The notes beneath the pieces are model-generated. The model made no database searches. It saw only the letters and a program-made list of their open reading frames with translations, and was not told where the DNA came from. DNA of 64,000 bases, from contig NZ_PYWL01000001.1 in the NCBI RefSeq assembly GCF_003049525.1, positions 62,001 through 126,000 on the forward strand, given 5' to 3'. The translations under genes were made by a program, and so were the position numbers. This document shows, piece after piece, positions 1 through 10,032 of the stretch (the first letter of the stretch is position 1; the number at the start of each line of letters is the position of its first letter). The stretch comes from Lysinibacillus fusiformis. Lineage in GTDB: Bacteria; Bacillota; Bacilli; Bacillales_A; Planococcaceae.

Positions 1-55
1 ACTCCACCCCCGTTCTATATTATTTGTCGTCTTACATTCACAGAAGTTACAGTCA

Positions 56-80
56 ATTAATAACAAACCATGTTATTAAT
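56..80 (-). terminator. AT-rich hairpin at the resE stop codon
   Basis: A perfect 10-bp stem (ATTAATAACA with TGTTATTAAT, 5-nt loop) overlaps the resE stop codon. No T-run follows on the minus strand, so it may be a weak terminator or an mRNA 3' end stabiliser. Confidence 0.35.
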
Positions 81-1851
81 CGAACGGTAAATAAAATGTG
101 AAGGTAGTACCTTCCTTAAGCACACTATCTACCATAATATTTCCTGAGTGTGCCTTTATAATATTTCGTGCAATGGCTAAGCCAAGTCCCGTACCACCCT
201 TAGATCGAGTACGTGCCTTATCTGCTTTATAAAAGCGTTCAAAGACATAAGGTAAATCATCTTGAGGAATACCATGTCCTGTATCTTGAACAGAAATTTT
301 AGCGAATGTTGGCCCCTGCTCCACTTTTACTGTGACAGATCCCTCTTCCGTATGTCTTAGTGCATTGTCGACTAAATTTGTGAGTACTTGCTCGATGCGA
401 TCCTCATCTATATTAATCATCGCATCGTCATTAAATTCACTATCAAATAGTAGACGAATATGCTTTTCTTTTGCAACCTGTGCAAATTTTTGGGTAATAC
501 GTTCGAATGTAGAATTAATTGGCAATTCATCTTTATAGAGTGTCATATGCCCTGATTCCATGCGTGCTAAATCTAATAAATCCGTGACAAGGCGACCCAT
601 TCGTTTGGATTCATCATAAATAATTTTTGTTATTTCATTACGTTCTTCCAGATCTTGAATAAAATCATCATCCATCAATGCTTCAGAATAGCCTTGAAGC
701 ATGGCGATTGGCGTCCGCAATTCATGAGAGACGTTCGCAATAAAATCGGATCGAAGTTTTTCTAAGCGGTGTTGTTCAGTCATATCACGAATAACAGCGA
801 CTGCACCACGAATGTTTTCTCCACTATAAAGAGGACTAATTGTAAACGTATAGTAATTACCATCCATTTCAATTTCCTCTTCTAGCTTATCCTCAAACAT
901 GAGTACATGATCCAGCATATGATACAGCTCTGGCGGTATTGGCTTCGCACTTTGTGAGCCTTTGTTTACAAACCATTTTTGCATCAGGCGTTCCGCTGGT
1001 GGATTACTTAATAATATTGTACGGTCGCGATTAAATGTAATCACTGCATCTGTCATAGATGTCAAAATATTGGATAGCTGTTCATTCTCTTGATTGATGA
1101 CCTCTAAATTATGCTTTAATTGACGACCCATTTGATTGAAAGCAACTGCAAGCTGTCCAATTTCATCATTTTGAGTCGTAGGCATTTTCGCTTCAAAATT
1201 CCCTTTTGCAATTTCAAATGCCAGCTCACGCATTTTTCTAAGTGGAGAAGTAATACGTGAAGACAAGAAGAACGCAAAAAATGTAGTCAAAACAAATGCT
1301 ATGAAAGCTGCCAAAAAGACAATTTTCGTCGTTTCCTTGGACGTTTTATGTAGGGCATCGGGGCTTTGATAGATGAAAACTGCTCCATGTACAGCATTCT
1401 CTACATTTAATGGGAAACCAAGTACAACGTAAGATTCCATTTTCTCTTGATCTGTAGAGGAGGGCATCATCATTTCTTTAGTAATTGGTTCATCTGATTG
1501 AAAAACCTCACGGAAAGATTTATTTGCCAAAATAGTATCTTGAATTTCCTTTTTATTGAGTCCCTCTTGCATGGCAAAGGATACCTCTACATGGCTGATT
1601 GCGATTAGTGCGTTGGTGCCTTTAGGTAAAATATCTTTTAATAATTCCGAAGTCGATTCAGCTGTTTCATTGTCATCCACTATACTTGCCACAGTGGCAG
1701 CGGTTTGACGTAAAGATATTTCCGCTTGCTGCATATGGTAGTTTTGAAGAAATTCAAGCATTAATACCGTGAAAACAAATAATACAAATGAAACGAGAAG
1801 CAATATGGTTACCCATAGCTTCCCGACAACACTATTCCATATTCTATTCAT
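76..1851 (-). CDS. resE: ResE sensor histidine kinase
   Basis: Membrane histidine kinase of the ResDE pair, which in Bacillus controls aerobic and anaerobic respiration genes. Numbering from the ATG used here (subtract 8 from the longest ORF): membrane segments near 13-35 and 176-198 flank an extracytoplasmic sensor region, then HAMP (about 200-252), a PAS-like region (about 260-355), HisKA with NVSHELRTP (His near 376), and HATPase with N box LVDNALRH, DTGHGIP and GGTGLGL. The frame opens upstream at a TTG (1873-1875), but the ATG at 1849-1851 is preferred because GAGG lies 6 nt before it. It overlaps the resD end by 8 nt, which indicates translational coupling. A sensor kinase next to ResD and the Res cytochrome c genes makes the assignment firm. 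Confidence 0.95.
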   Translation of the reverse strand: MNRIWNSVVGKLWVTILLLVSFVLFVFTVLMLEFLQNYHMQQAEISLRQTAATVASIVDDNETAESTSELLKDILPKGTNALIAISHVEVSFAMQEGLNKKEIQDTILANKSFREVFQSDEPITKEMMMPSSTDQEKMESYVVLGFPLNVENAVHGAVFIYQSPDALHKTSKETTKIVFLAAFIAFVLTTFFAFFLSSRITSPLRKMRELAFEIAKGNFEAKMPTTQNDEIGQLAVAFNQMGRQLKHNLEVINQENEQLSNILTSMTDAVITFNRDRTILLSNPPAERLMQKWFVNKGSQSAKPIPPELYHMLDHVLMFEDKLEEEIEMDGNYYTFTISPLYSGENIRGAVAVIRDMTEQHRLEKLRSDFIANVSHELRTPIAMLQGYSEALMDDDFIQDLEERNEITKIIYDESKRMGRLVTDLLDLARMESGHMTLYKDELPINSTFERITQKFAQVAKEKHIRLLFDSEFNDDAMINIDEDRIEQVLTNLVDNALRHTEEGSVTVKVEQGPTFAKISVQDTGHGIPQDDLPYVFERFYKADKARTRSKGGTGLGLAIARNIIKAHSGNIMVDSVLKEGTTFTFYLPFD

Positions 1852-2566
1852 TGACAACCTCAAATTTGTAACCAACGCCCCAAACCGTCACGATCATTTT
1901 AGCAGCGTTTTCAGAAACACGGTTGAGCTTTTCACGTAAACGTTTTACGTGTGTGTCAACTGTACGTAAATCACCAAAGAAATCGTAATGCCAAACCTCT
2001 TTTAGTAGTTGTTCACGGTCAAATACTTTGTCTGGCGATTTCGCTAAGAAGTAAAGTAATTCATACTCTTTTGGTGTTAAATTCACCTCAATGCCCTCTG
2101 CCGTTACACGGTGTGCATCATGATCGATCATCAAATGCTGGAACACCACTAAATCTTTTGAAGAGGATGCATTTGTCGTTGGTGAGAATGCCTGTGAACG
2201 ACGTAAAATGGCCTTCACACGTAACACTACCTCACGAGGACTAAATGGTTTTACAATATAATCATCTGCTCCTAGCTCGAAGCCTTGAACACGATTAGCT
2301 TCCTCGCCTTTAGCAGTTAATAAAATAATAGGAGTTGCAGCGCGTTCACGAATTTCTGCACACACTTCTAGCCCATCTTTTTCAGGCATCATAATATCAA
2401 GTAAAATACAGTGATATTCTTTTTCTAAAGATTTTTCGATCGCTTGTTCACCATTTTCTGCCTCGTCAACAAGGTATCCTTCTCGCTCCAGATACATTTT
2501 TAATAAGCGGCGAATTCGATCCTCGTCATCTACTACTAATACTGAAATATTTTCTGACACTTTCAC
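1844..2566 (-). CDS. resD: ResD response regulator (OmpR family)
   Basis: DNA-binding response regulator of 240 aa, partner of ResE. The receiver domain (about 7-120) has the acidic pair DDE, phospho-acceptor Asp57 in LLDIMMPE and the conserved Lys in IVKPFSPRE. The C-terminal winged helix (about 135-237) carries the family's TPKEYELL and TVDTHVKRLREKL motifs. Translation starts at GTG with AGAGAGGG four nt before it. The gene follows resABC on the same strand but is separated from it by a terminator and about 110 nt, so it probably also has its own promoter. In Bacillus it activates resA, ctaA and the fnr/nas genes. Confidence 0.96.
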   Translation of the reverse strand: MKVSENISVLVVDDEDRIRRLLKMYLEREGYLVDEAENGEQAIEKSLEKEYHCILLDIMMPEKDGLEVCAEIRERAATPIILLTAKGEEANRVQGFELGADDYIVKPFSPREVVLRVKAILRRSQAFSPTTNASSSKDLVVFQHLMIDHDAHRVTAEGIEVNLTPKEYELLYFLAKSPDKVFDREQLLKEVWHYDFFGDLRTVDTHVKRLREKLNRVSENAAKMIVTVWGVGYKFEVVNE

Positions 2567-2625
2567 GATCCCTCTCTTCCAATCTTTCTCTAACTTCTAT
2601 TGTACATGGTGTGACACATATTGAA

Positions 2626-2663
2626 AAGAAAAGAAAGCCTCTTCGCTAGAGCGAAAAGGCTTG
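2626..2663 (-). terminator. Terminator after resC
   Basis: On the minus strand AGCCTTTTCGCT pairs with AGCGAAGAGGCT (one G-T pair), followed by TTTCTTTTCTTTTC. It lies 12 nt after resC and separates resABC from resDE. Confidence 0.85.
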
Positions 2664-2675
2664 TTGTTTCACAGG

Positions 2676-3857
2676 TTATGCGTAGGAGTGTAAACCTGCA
2701 AGAATTAAGTTAACAGCAATTAGGTTAAATAATATAATACCAAAACCAATTAATGCTAACCAAGCAGATTTTTGACCTTCCCAGCCTTTTGATAAACGTA
2801 AATGTAGGAATGCCGCATAGAATAACCATGTAATAAGAGCCCATACTTCCTTAGGATCCCATCCCCAGAAGCGACTCCAAGCAATTTGCGCCCAAATCAT
2901 CGCAAAGATTAAAGCACCTAGGGAGAATACAGGGAAACCAATTAGCACTGAACGATAACCAATTTCATCAAGTAATTGTAAATTAACACGCTTCACAAGT
3001 GGTTGGAAAATAGCACTTATTCGACGACGTGCAATTAAGCGAATTAATAAATACAATACTGACCCTACTAATAATGACCAAAAGACAGTTGTTAATTTCT
3101 TCGCATTAATTAATGCTGGCATTTCTACTATTGGTGACATGCCATGCTCTTCAACCGCCTCATACTCATTCATACCGAAAACTGGTGGTAAATTGTAAAT
3201 GATTTTACGCGTAGTTCCTTCTTTATCCACATAATTGTAGCTAGATTCATAATCCATTGCACTGAATGTAGATGTCACAGCGACAAACCCAACAACTACT
3301 ACAAGACAGTACATAACGGCTTCTAACCAAAATCGTTGTTTAGAAGGCTTCGTTAAATCTACAACCTTTAATAAGTAAATAAGTCCAGCCACAGCACTGA
3401 TCGCTAAAATAGATTGCCCTAATGCCGCTGTAATCACGTGAATTGTTAACCAATGGCTTTGTAATGAGGGCACTAATGGACTTACTTCTTTCGGGAACAT
3501 TGAAGCATAAGCGATAATTAAAAGTGCTACTGGTAATGCTACCAATCCAAGTGCAGATAAACGATAAATAAAGTAAATTAAAATAAACGCACCAACAATG
3601 AACATACCAAAGGCAGTTGTAAATTCAAACATATTACTTACTGGCGCATGTCCAGTATAAATCCATCGTGTAATAAAGTAGGCAAGCTGTGATACAAATC
3701 CAATAATTGTTACCACAATGGCAAGCTTACCCCATTTACCAGTGTTTTTACCTGTAGCATTCGCTTGTTTAATGGAACCACCAAATAATAACGTCGCAAC
3801 TAAATAAGCAATAAAAGCTACAAATAACAGGTTTCCACTTATGTCAATCAAACTCAT
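2676..3857 (-). CDS. resC: ResC / CcsA-type cytochrome c biogenesis protein
   Basis: Polytopic membrane protein of 393 aa, the CcsA-type haem-handling subunit of system II cytochrome c maturation. It shows about eight hydrophobic segments and the family's [10 protein letters not shown] haem-binding signature at 331-340. Candidate haem-ligand histidines lie near residues 70, 140, 351 and 390. It acts with ResB to export haem and attach it to apocytochrome c on the outer face of the membrane. It overlaps the resB end by 4 nt (ATGA), a sign of coupled translation. Confidence 0.95.
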   Translation of the reverse strand: MSLIDISGNLLFVAFIAYLVATLLFGGSIKQANATGKNTGKWGKLAIVVTIIGFVSQLAYFITRWIYTGHAPVSNMFEFTTAFGMFIVGAFILIYFIYRLSALGLVALPVALLIIAYASMFPKEVSPLVPSLQSHWLTIHVITAALGQSILAISAVAGLIYLLKVVDLTKPSKQRFWLEAVMYCLVVVVGFVAVTSTFSAMDYESSYNYVDKEGTTRKIIYNLPPVFGMNEYEAVEEHGMSPIVEMPALINAKKLTTVFWSLLVGSVLYLLIRLIARRRISAIFQPLVKRVNLQLLDEIGYRSVLIGFPVFSLGALIFAMIWAQIAWSRFWGWDPKEVWALITWLFYAAFLHLRLSKGWEGQKSAWLALIGFGIILFNLIAVNLILAGLHSYA

Positions 3858-5530
3858 AAGGTGTTGTCACCTTCCTTTTCTTTAATGCCACCATCAGTGG
3901 ACTCTTCGTCAGCCTCTTCTTTCTCTAACTGATCTTTGTATGAAGGCAATGCAGCAAATGCTGTAACAGCATCTAAATCCTTTTTCATGCTGAACATATT
4001 TTTATTAACATGGGCAGCCATTAAAACACGGCCATCCGGCTCTACTTGAAGCCATAAACGACGGTGATTCCAGTAAGATCCAATTACGACACCAATCATA
4101 AAGATAACGCCACCAACAAATAAGATAGGAATTGTACTATCTTTACGAACCGTAATACCAGACATATCACGCATCTCTGCTGCAGCAAATTTCATTCTAT
4201 ATTGATTTTCCCCCAGCGGTTCTAGTGGTGGCTGCATAATTTCCACAAAGCTTACTTCGCCTTCTGGTGTTTCTGGCGTAGTCATTTTAAATAAAAATGC
4301 TGGATTATTTGGAATCGATGTTTTTGTTTGGGGTTCTCCATTTTCAAAGCCATCAAAATCTGGTGTATAAACTAGAATTTGCACGGAAGACCCATTACCT
4401 AAATCATATTCTTTTTTAGGATTTGTTAAATCAATTTCCACTTTACCAAGTGATTTTTCACTCGCCTTATTAATTAATTCAAAATTCATTTGCTTTAATT
4501 CATTCAGACGATAATCCATTTGATAAAGAGCATAGCCATCTTCTTTTAATGGGTGATTGACACGAATCGAATAATCTTTAACTTTTTCCAGATTTTCCGT
4601 ATCACCCGGGATTGCATCTTTAGGCTGTTTGTAAAGCGTAATGTCAGTTTGGAAGTTTTTTGCAACCACATTAACATTTTGCTTTACTTGCTCTCCTTGG
4701 GGTTCATTATCATGAGTTTCTAAAATAAAATCTCTGTTTTCAATGAAATAACCGTCCATGCCAGTAATAGCACGTGTTTCTCCCTCGCGGACCCATATCG
4801 ACTCATCCACATAGAAGCCTGGTACAAGACGTAACATAACCCCACTTATGAAGATAATGAGCCCAACATGGTTTATGTACGGACCGTAACGAGAAAAGCG
4901 ACCTTTTTCAGCTAAGAGAGCGCTACCATCTCGACGGACAGAGTATCTCATTTCAGTCATCTTTTGAGCCACTTTATCAAGCGTTTCCTCAGCGTCAGCC
5001 GTTATTTGACCCTCACCAAAAATGCGTTGACGCTTCATAAAGCTTTCATGTCTTTTAACACGTTGATTCTTTAGAGATTTATAGAGCGGGATTCCTCGGT
5101 CCAGACTGGCTACAATAATTGACACAGCTAACATGCCAACTAAAATTTGGAACCACCATGAACTATATAAATCTGAGAGTCCTAGCGTGTAATAAATTTT
5201 ACCGAACGTACCATATACGTCAGCGTAATAAGCTCCCTTCTCCATATCAGAGGCTTTTACGTAAAACTCTTGTGGTAGTAATGTTCCGATTGAAGCAGCA
5301 ATTAATGTGATAATAATTAAAGATATACCCACTTTAACACTCGAGAAGAAATTCCAAATTTTGTCGACAATCGATTTATTATAAGTCTTAGAACGAATGG
5401 CAGTACCATCATAGCGCATATCGACAACTTTATTTTGCTTCTCTTCTTCCGTTAAAGGACGACCACATTTCTCACAGAGCTTCGTGCCGTAAGGGTTACT
5501 ATGACCACAAGCACAAATGATTTTTTCCAT
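3854..5530 (-). CDS. resB: ResB / Ccs1-type cytochrome c biogenesis protein
   Basis: Membrane protein of about 558 aa and partner of ResC in system II cytochrome c maturation. The N-terminus carries a small zinc-ribbon-like pair of cysteine knuckles (CACGH and CEKCG), as in Bacillus ResB. Then come membrane segments near 70-90, 130-150 and 225-240, a large extracytoplasmic domain, and a last segment near 470-490. The in-frame ATG at 5534-5536 lies only 3 nt after AAGGAG, while the ATG at 5528-5530 lies 9 nt after it and is preferred. It sits 13 nt after resA and overlaps resC. Confidence 0.94.
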   Translation of the reverse strand: MEKIICACGHSNPYGTKLCEKCGRPLTEEEKQNKVVDMRYDGTAIRSKTYNKSIVDKIWNFFSSVKVGISLIIITLIAASIGTLLPQEFYVKASDMEKGAYYADVYGTFGKIYYTLGLSDLYSSWWFQILVGMLAVSIIVASLDRGIPLYKSLKNQRVKRHESFMKRQRIFGEGQITADAEETLDKVAQKMTEMRYSVRRDGSALLAEKGRFSRYGPYINHVGLIIFISGVMLRLVPGFYVDESIWVREGETRAITGMDGYFIENRDFILETHDNEPQGEQVKQNVNVVAKNFQTDITLYKQPKDAIPGDTENLEKVKDYSIRVNHPLKEDGYALYQMDYRLNELKQMNFELINKASEKSLGKVEIDLTNPKKEYDLGNGSSVQILVYTPDFDGFENGEPQTKTSIPNNPAFLFKMTTPETPEGEVSFVEIMQPPLEPLGENQYRMKFAAAEMRDMSGITVRKDSTIPILFVGGVIFMIGVVIGSYWNHRRLWLQVEPDGRVLMAAHVNKNMFSMKKDLDAVTAFAALPSYKDQLEKEEADEESTDGGIKEKEGDNTL

Positions 5531-5543
5531 CGTCATTTACTCC

Positions 5544-6077
5544 TTATTTCGGCTTCACTAATTCCATGTACGAAGCAATATTTGCATCTGTCATTTCACC
5601 AGTAATAATTTTTGCCACTTTTCCTTCTGGATCAATTAACACTGTAGCAGGTAATTGACCTACGTTATAAGCAGTCATAACACTTTTTGTTTTATCAATG
5701 ACAACTGGGAAAGACAATTTATATCGATCAACAAAATTCTGAACTTCAAAATCTGTTTGAGCGATATTGACCGCTAAAGTTTGTACACCTTGATCTTTAA
5801 ATATTTGATACTGTCTGTCCATCGCAGGCATTTCCTTTTCACACGGCTTACACCAAGTTCCCCAGAAATTTAAAAATACCCCTTGTCCTTTATAATCCGA
5901 CAATTTATGTTTTTCACCGTTTAAATCTACTAACGTGAAGTCAGGTGCTTCTGAGCCAACTGCTACTAACTCTACTTTTTCCTTTGTTGCTGTTCCATAT
6001 ACCGTGTACCCGATTGCCAATGCTAATACTGCTAAAATGACAGTCCGTAGTACGAGACGCTTTTTCTTTTTCTCCAA
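5544..6077 (-). CDS. resA: ResA thiol-disulfide oxidoreductase
   Basis: Membrane-anchored, extracytoplasmic thioredoxin-like protein of 177 aa. It keeps the CXXCH cysteines of apocytochrome c reduced so that haem can attach. The N-terminal anchor is residues 10-28, followed by an AhpC/TSA-Redoxin fold with GSEAPDFTL and the active site FWGTWCKPCEKEM (Cys76 and Cys79). The cis-proline loop is GQLPATVLID. It is first in the resABC operon. A 326-nt leader region precedes it. Confidence 0.95.
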   Translation of the reverse strand: MEKKKKRLVLRTVILAVLALAIGYTVYGTATKEKVELVAVGSEAPDFTLVDLNGEKHKLSDYKGQGVFLNFWGTWCKPCEKEMPAMDRQYQIFKDQGVQTLAVNIAQTDFEVQNFVDRYKLSFPVVIDKTKSVMTAYNVGQLPATVLIDPEGKVAKIITGEMTDANIASYMELVKPK

Positions 6078-6403
6078 GTTAATAAACCCCCTATCATTTA
6101 CGACTTTGCGTAAACATTGTAGACATGAAGCTTTTACATTATAAAGACTTTAGCATAGAACTTTTTCATTTTATAAACGTCTTTACGTATGTACAAACAT
6201 CTATGAAAATTGTACGTTAACGATGTACGAAGTTCTTCTGGCTAAAATGTAACTAGGTGTACTATTCTCACCTATTATAGCAAAATGATACAAAAACACT
6301 TAGCTATTAATTATGAATGATTTTTGAACGATTTCACCAAAAAGAAAGTGAAAATAGTTTTTATTACCTTTTAAGGTACTATCACTTTCTTCTGGCAAAT
6401 TAT
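6078..6403. promoter_or_regulatory. resA upstream region
   Basis: No gene seen. On the minus strand a TATAAT (plus strand 6138-6143) lies 61 nt before resA but has no convincing -35 at 17 nt, so a regulator such as ResD may be needed. A second weak pair (TTTGTA and TATAAA, 16 nt apart) lies farther upstream. The far end holds the rluB terminator. Confidence 0.35.
6338..6396 (-). terminator. Terminator after rluB
   Basis: A long imperfect hairpin on the minus strand (AAGAAAGTGA paired with TCACTTTCTT, with an inner ACCTT/AAGGT stem) is followed by TTTTTGG. It starts directly after the rluB stop. Confidence 0.7.
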
Positions 6404-7135
6404 TTAATCCAGTTTCCCTGTCTCTGCTAACACGCGTAATTGCTTGACTTCGTGCTTCGACAATTCACGGAACTCACCTGGTGCAAGGCCAAATAAATCT
6501 AAAAAGGCAAATCGTTCACGTTTTAATTTGACAACAGGTGTACCAATTGCTTCAAACATACGTCGAACTTGGCGATTACGGCCTTCATGAATTGTAATTT
6601 CGCAAATTGCCTTGCCAGCTTTTTCGTCAAAGGACGTCATACTTACTTTGGCAGGTGCAGTTTTGCCATCCTCTAATTTAATACCACGTTGAAGCTTTTT
6701 CAGACCTTCAATTGTTGGAATACCTTTGACACGAGCGATATACGTTTTGTCAATTTTAAATTTCGGATGCGTCAACATATAGGAAAATTCTCCATCATTT
6801 GTTAATAGCAATAATCCAGATGTATCATAATCAAGACGACCAACTGGGAAAATACGTTGCGGAATATGATGAAATAAATCTGTGACAGTTTTGCGTCCTT
6901 TATCATCCGTCACGGCCGAAATTGTTCCGCGTGGTTTATACAGTAAGAAATAAACTTTATCTTCTTTTTCAAGCTTTACGCCTTCCACTTCAATTGTATC
7001 TGAGTTAGACACCTTTGTTCCTAATTCACGGATAACTTTACCGTTCACTTTAACTTTACCTTCTAGTATCAATTGCTCTGCTTTTCGCCTTGAAGCAATC
7101 CCCGCATAGGCAATGACTTTCTGTAATCTTTCCAT
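6404..7135 (-). CDS. rluB: 23S rRNA pseudouridine synthase RluB
   Basis: RsuA-family pseudouridine synthase of 243 aa, predicted to modify 23S rRNA in helix 89 (family knowledge). An N-terminal S4 RNA-binding domain (1-60) is followed by the catalytic domain. Its signature GRLDYDTSG puts the nucleophile at Asp102, and GRNRQVRRM lies near 205. In B. subtilis the orthologue ypuL lies between resA and spmB, so the position agrees. Here the next upstream gene is a dacB-like carboxypeptidase, with no spmA/spmB between. Confidence 0.93.
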   Translation of the reverse strand: MERLQKVIAYAGIASRRKAEQLILEGKVKVNGKVIRELGTKVSNSDTIEVEGVKLEKEDKVYFLLYKPRGTISAVTDDKGRKTVTDLFHHIPQRIFPVGRLDYDTSGLLLLTNDGEFSYMLTHPKFKIDKTYIARVKGIPTIEGLKKLQRGIKLEDGKTAPAKVSMTSFDEKAGKAICEITIHEGRNRQVRRMFEAIGTPVVKLKRERFAFLDLFGLAPGEFRELSKHEVKQLRVLAETGKLD

Positions 7136-7462
7136 TTCTTCACCTCTAGTTTTCTTTCACATTAACAATTTCGTCGAAAATCGATTTCTCGTTCAATTGA
7201 ATAGGGTTAATTTTCCCGCTAATCTGTGAAAATTATGTCATACTTTAGCGTAATATTAAAGAAAAACAAATTTCACATTCATTGTTGGAGTATTCGTAAT
7301 ACTTTTTCATTAGCGCATTGAACACCATATTGATCAATATTAGAATAGAATTTTCCTTGCACCATGCTAGTAGTATACTCTTTTTACCAAAAAGCAAATC
7401 GTTTTAAAAAAATGTTTATATTTCCTGTTTGCACTCCGATGTAGTGGAAATTTTTGTAGAAC
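7136..7462. other. Intergenic region between rluB and the dacB-like gene
   Basis: About 330 nt without a convincing ORF or RNA. Only weak promoter-like hexamers for rluB are seen on the minus strand (CATAAT near 7230). In B. subtilis this place holds spmA and spmB; no remnant of either is recognisable in any frame. Confidence 0.4.
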
Positions 7463-7500
7463 AAAAAAATCAGCCAATCGTTTTTCAACGATCCGCTGAT
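7463..7500 (-). terminator. Terminator overlapping the 3' end of the dacB-like gene
   Basis: A 14-bp minus-strand hairpin (ATCAGCGGATCGTT paired with AACGATTGGCTGAT, GAAA loop) followed by seven T. It overlaps the last codons of the CDS. Confidence 0.9.
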
Positions 7501-8555
7501 TCAACTTTTACTGGTATTGCATAAATACGTTCTTCGCCTAGAAAGATGGATAGGACAGCTTCCTGACGCTTTCTAGAAACATGTAAAACTTGCCGCACTT
7601 GCGCTTTTTCCTCTTTATTTAACTGCAGGCGAACTGGCTCTTCTAATCGAATAGCCAACTTTTTATTCACGTTGTATTTGCCCTTCTTCACCACTGTTTC
7701 AAGATCATAATCTGTCCACACTTGATTGGAAAAGCTTCGATGAACATTCCAATCATCCGATACATTTAACGTGACAACTATGCAGGTTTGCCCGTCCTTT
7801 TGAAAGGCTGTTGCAAGCGTACGACCAGCTACCTTTGTAAAACCTGTTTTACCTGCATAAGCAACGCCAGTAGCAGATTTTAAAGAACTCACAGGCTGCT
7901 CCGTCTCATCATCAATTTCCGCAGCCATTCCTGAGCCTTCTCTTAATAGTCGATGCTTATTTTCCCATAGCATGCCGTTCACCGTATTCGCTCGATAAAG
8001 AACCGTTGAAGCAATTTTTTCAAATGTTTTGTTTTGCAAGGCAACTCTTAGCATCTCGGCTGTATCCCTTGCAGAAGATAAGTGGTCTTCATGATGTAAG
8101 CCAGAGGGGTTCATAAAAACCGTATTGGTAAGACCCGCAATAACAGCTCTTTCATTCATTAATTTGACAAAGCCTTCTACAGAACCACCTACATGCTCTG
8201 CCAAAGCAGTCGCAGCATCATTGCCTGAACGCAGCATTAAACCATATAATAACGTTTCTACGGTCACCGTTTCGCCTGCCTGCAAATAAATGGAGCTCCC
8301 TTCAGCCATGGCAGCCTTAGGTGAAATGACAACTTCCTCTTGCAAATCACTATTTTCGATGGCCACTAGGGCCGTCCAAATCTTCGTTAAGCTAGCAATT
8401 GGTAGCCGTTCATTACTATTTGAACCTATTAATACGCGACCTGTATCTCCATCTAAAACCGCGTAGCCACTTCCACCTCTCGCAAAGCTTGTTTGCGGAA
8501 GTATTACCATTAACACAATGATCATCAACATTATTAATCGAAATAACCGAAGCAA
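7485..8555 (-). CDS. dacB: D-alanyl-D-alanine carboxypeptidase (S11, DacB-like)
   Basis: Secreted penicillin-binding protein of 356 aa that trims D-Ala from peptidoglycan stem peptides. An N-terminal hydrophobic signal (6-25) is followed by the three S11 motifs: SLTK (Ser55-Lys58), SGN (110-112) and KTG (236-238). A C-terminal beta domain is typical of PBP5 relatives. Translation starts at TTG with GGAG 7 nt before it. The position next to scpAB and rluB matches B. subtilis dacB, the mother-cell enzyme that sets cortex cross-linking. The fit to DacB rather than another S11 enzyme rests mainly on synteny. Confidence 0.85.
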   Translation of the reverse strand: MLRLFRLIMLMIIVLMVILPQTSFARGGSGYAVLDGDTGRVLIGSNSNERLPIASLTKIWTALVAIENSDLQEEVVISPKAAMAEGSSIYLQAGETVTVETLLYGLMLRSGNDAATALAEHVGGSVEGFVKLMNERAVIAGLTNTVFMNPSGLHHEDHLSSARDTAEMLRVALQNKTFEKIASTVLYRANTVNGMLWENKHRLLREGSGMAAEIDDETEQPVSSLKSATGVAYAGKTGFTKVAGRTLATAFQKDGQTCIVVTLNVSDDWNVHRSFSNQVWTDYDLETVVKKGKYNVNKKLAIRLEEPVRLQLNKEEKAQVRQVLHVSRKRQEAVLSIFLGEERIYAIPVKVESADR

Positions 8556-8632
8556 CGAGCCACTCCTTATTCAATATGATAGGAAAGTATAGATTTATAT
8601 TTATGTTGGTCGTTATGCTTTATTCCTATACA

Positions 8633-9226
8633 TTACTTTGCACCATTAAACGCTTCTTGGAATTTAGTCATAAATAAATCGGTTTCTTGTTCATTTTCTG
8701 CAAGCTCTTCCTCAGGCAGAGGTGGCATTTCCTCTACGCTGTTTAAACCAAAATAATGTAAAAATTCTTTAGTTGTTCCATATAGGATAGCACGTCCAGT
8801 TCCCTCTGAACGTCCTACCTCTTTAATCAACCCTCTAGACACTAAAGTCTGAATAGGTCTTTCGCATTTAACACCTCGTAAATCTTCTATAGCTACCCTA
8901 GTAATTGGCTGTTTGTAAGCTACAATTGCTAATACCTCAAGAGAGGCTTGGGATAATGATTGTGCAGTAGGGTTTTCTACTAATCTTTGAATAGTATCTG
9001 CTAAATCGGATTTTGTAATAAGCTGAAAAACGCCTGCTATTTCTTTCACAGTTATTCCTCTAGCTAAATCTTCATCATAGACTTTTCGCAAGGCATCCAT
9101 TGCCTGTATAATAATCTCATCCTGTTCACCTAACAGCTGAGAAAGTTGTTTAATCGTTAAGCCATCATCTCCGACAACGAACAATAAGGCTTCAATTTTA
9201 CTCTGTAACATCGATGTTTTCGTCAT
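8633..9226 (-). CDS. scpB: Segregation and condensation protein ScpB
   Basis: Kleisin-associated winged-helix protein of 197 aa, part of the Smc-ScpA-ScpB condensin that compacts and segregates the chromosome. Two winged-helix domains are visible (about 8-85 and 95-170), including the conserved SLEVLAIVAYKQPITR and IEDLRGVKCE motifs. The acidic C-tail is usual. AAGGAGG lies 9 nt before the ATG at 9224-9226. The gene overlaps the scpA end by 29 nt, so the two are translated together. Confidence 0.96.
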   Translation of the reverse strand: MTKTSMLQSKIEALLFVVGDDGLTIKQLSQLLGEQDEIIIQAMDALRKVYDEDLARGITVKEIAGVFQLITKSDLADTIQRLVENPTAQSLSQASLEVLAIVAYKQPITRVAIEDLRGVKCERPIQTLVSRGLIKEVGRSEGTGRAILYGTTKEFLHYFGLNSVEEMPPLPEEELAENEQETDLFMTKFQEAFNGAK

Positions 9227-9977
9227 CTTCCCATTCCTCCTTCTGTAGGGTAACCATTAATTCTTCAAAGTTACCATCTTGCTCTACGATGACGACTTGA
9301 CGTTTCATCAATTCAAGAAGGGATACAAACGTCAAAATAAGTGTCGGCTTATCTTCATAGGGAAAAAGCTCGAAAAATGATGCACGTCCACCTGTTGATC
9401 GTAAAGTATCTACAACCGAACGCATTTGATCCTTCACGGACCGTTCTTGCCTCGTTACTGTCGTTTTTAGAGGCTTCTTTAATTTTTTTCGACGCATCAA
9501 TTTTTGAAATGCTCCAAGCATATCATAAATATTTACATTCAAATCAAACAAAGCCATTTGTTCATCTGAAGCTAAACCTGTTAAATCGGCTGGCGGCCTT
9601 GTAAATACTTGTGCTCGATCTGTTTCAAGCTCTTGCAGATTGCTAGCAGCTTCCTTGTATTTCTTATACTCGATTAATCGCTGCACCAGCTCCTCACGCG
9701 GGTCTGGGCCATCTACTTCCAATTCGGCATCCTCCATTTCACCCTCATGAATAGGTAATAGCATACGGCTTTTAATCGCCAGCAGTGTTGCGGCCATTAC
9801 TAAATATTCACTTGCTTCATTTAATTCCAATACTTGCATGGCATGTATATGGTCGATATATTGTTGTGTGATTTCAGCCATTGGGATATCATAGATATCA
9901 ATTTCCAACCTGTGAATTAAATGCAATAATAGATCAAGAGGCCCTGAAAAGGCATCTAATTTTACTTCATAAGACAT
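9198..9977 (-). CDS. scpA: Segregation and condensation protein ScpA (kleisin)
   Basis: Kleisin subunit of the Smc-ScpAB complex, 259 aa from the start chosen here. The N-terminal helical domain that binds Smc begins YEVKLDAFSGPLDLLLHLI, and the C-terminal winged helix (FFELFPYEDKPTLILTFVSLLELMK, shortened here to FFELFPYEDK..LLELMK) binds the Smc cap. The open frame runs 18 codons further upstream, but the ATG at 9975-9977 has GGGTGG 8 nt before it and matches the family's usual N-terminus. It is divergent from ypuF, with a gap of about 55 nt holding both promoters. Confidence 0.95.
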   Translation of the reverse strand: MSYEVKLDAFSGPLDLLLHLIHRLEIDIYDIPMAEITQQYIDHIHAMQVLELNEASEYLVMAATLLAIKSRMLLPIHEGEMEDAELEVDGPDPREELVQRLIEYKKYKEAASNLQELETDRAQVFTRPPADLTGLASDEQMALFDLNVNIYDMLGAFQKLMRRKKLKKPLKTTVTRQERSVKDQMRSVVDTLRSTGGRASFFELFPYEDKPTLILTFVSLLELMKRQVVIVEQDGNFEELMVTLQKEEWEDDENIDVTE

Positions 9978-10032
9978 TATTTTACCACCCTGAGATTCTA
10001 TGTTCTTATAGTATAGTGGAAAGGAGTTCAAA

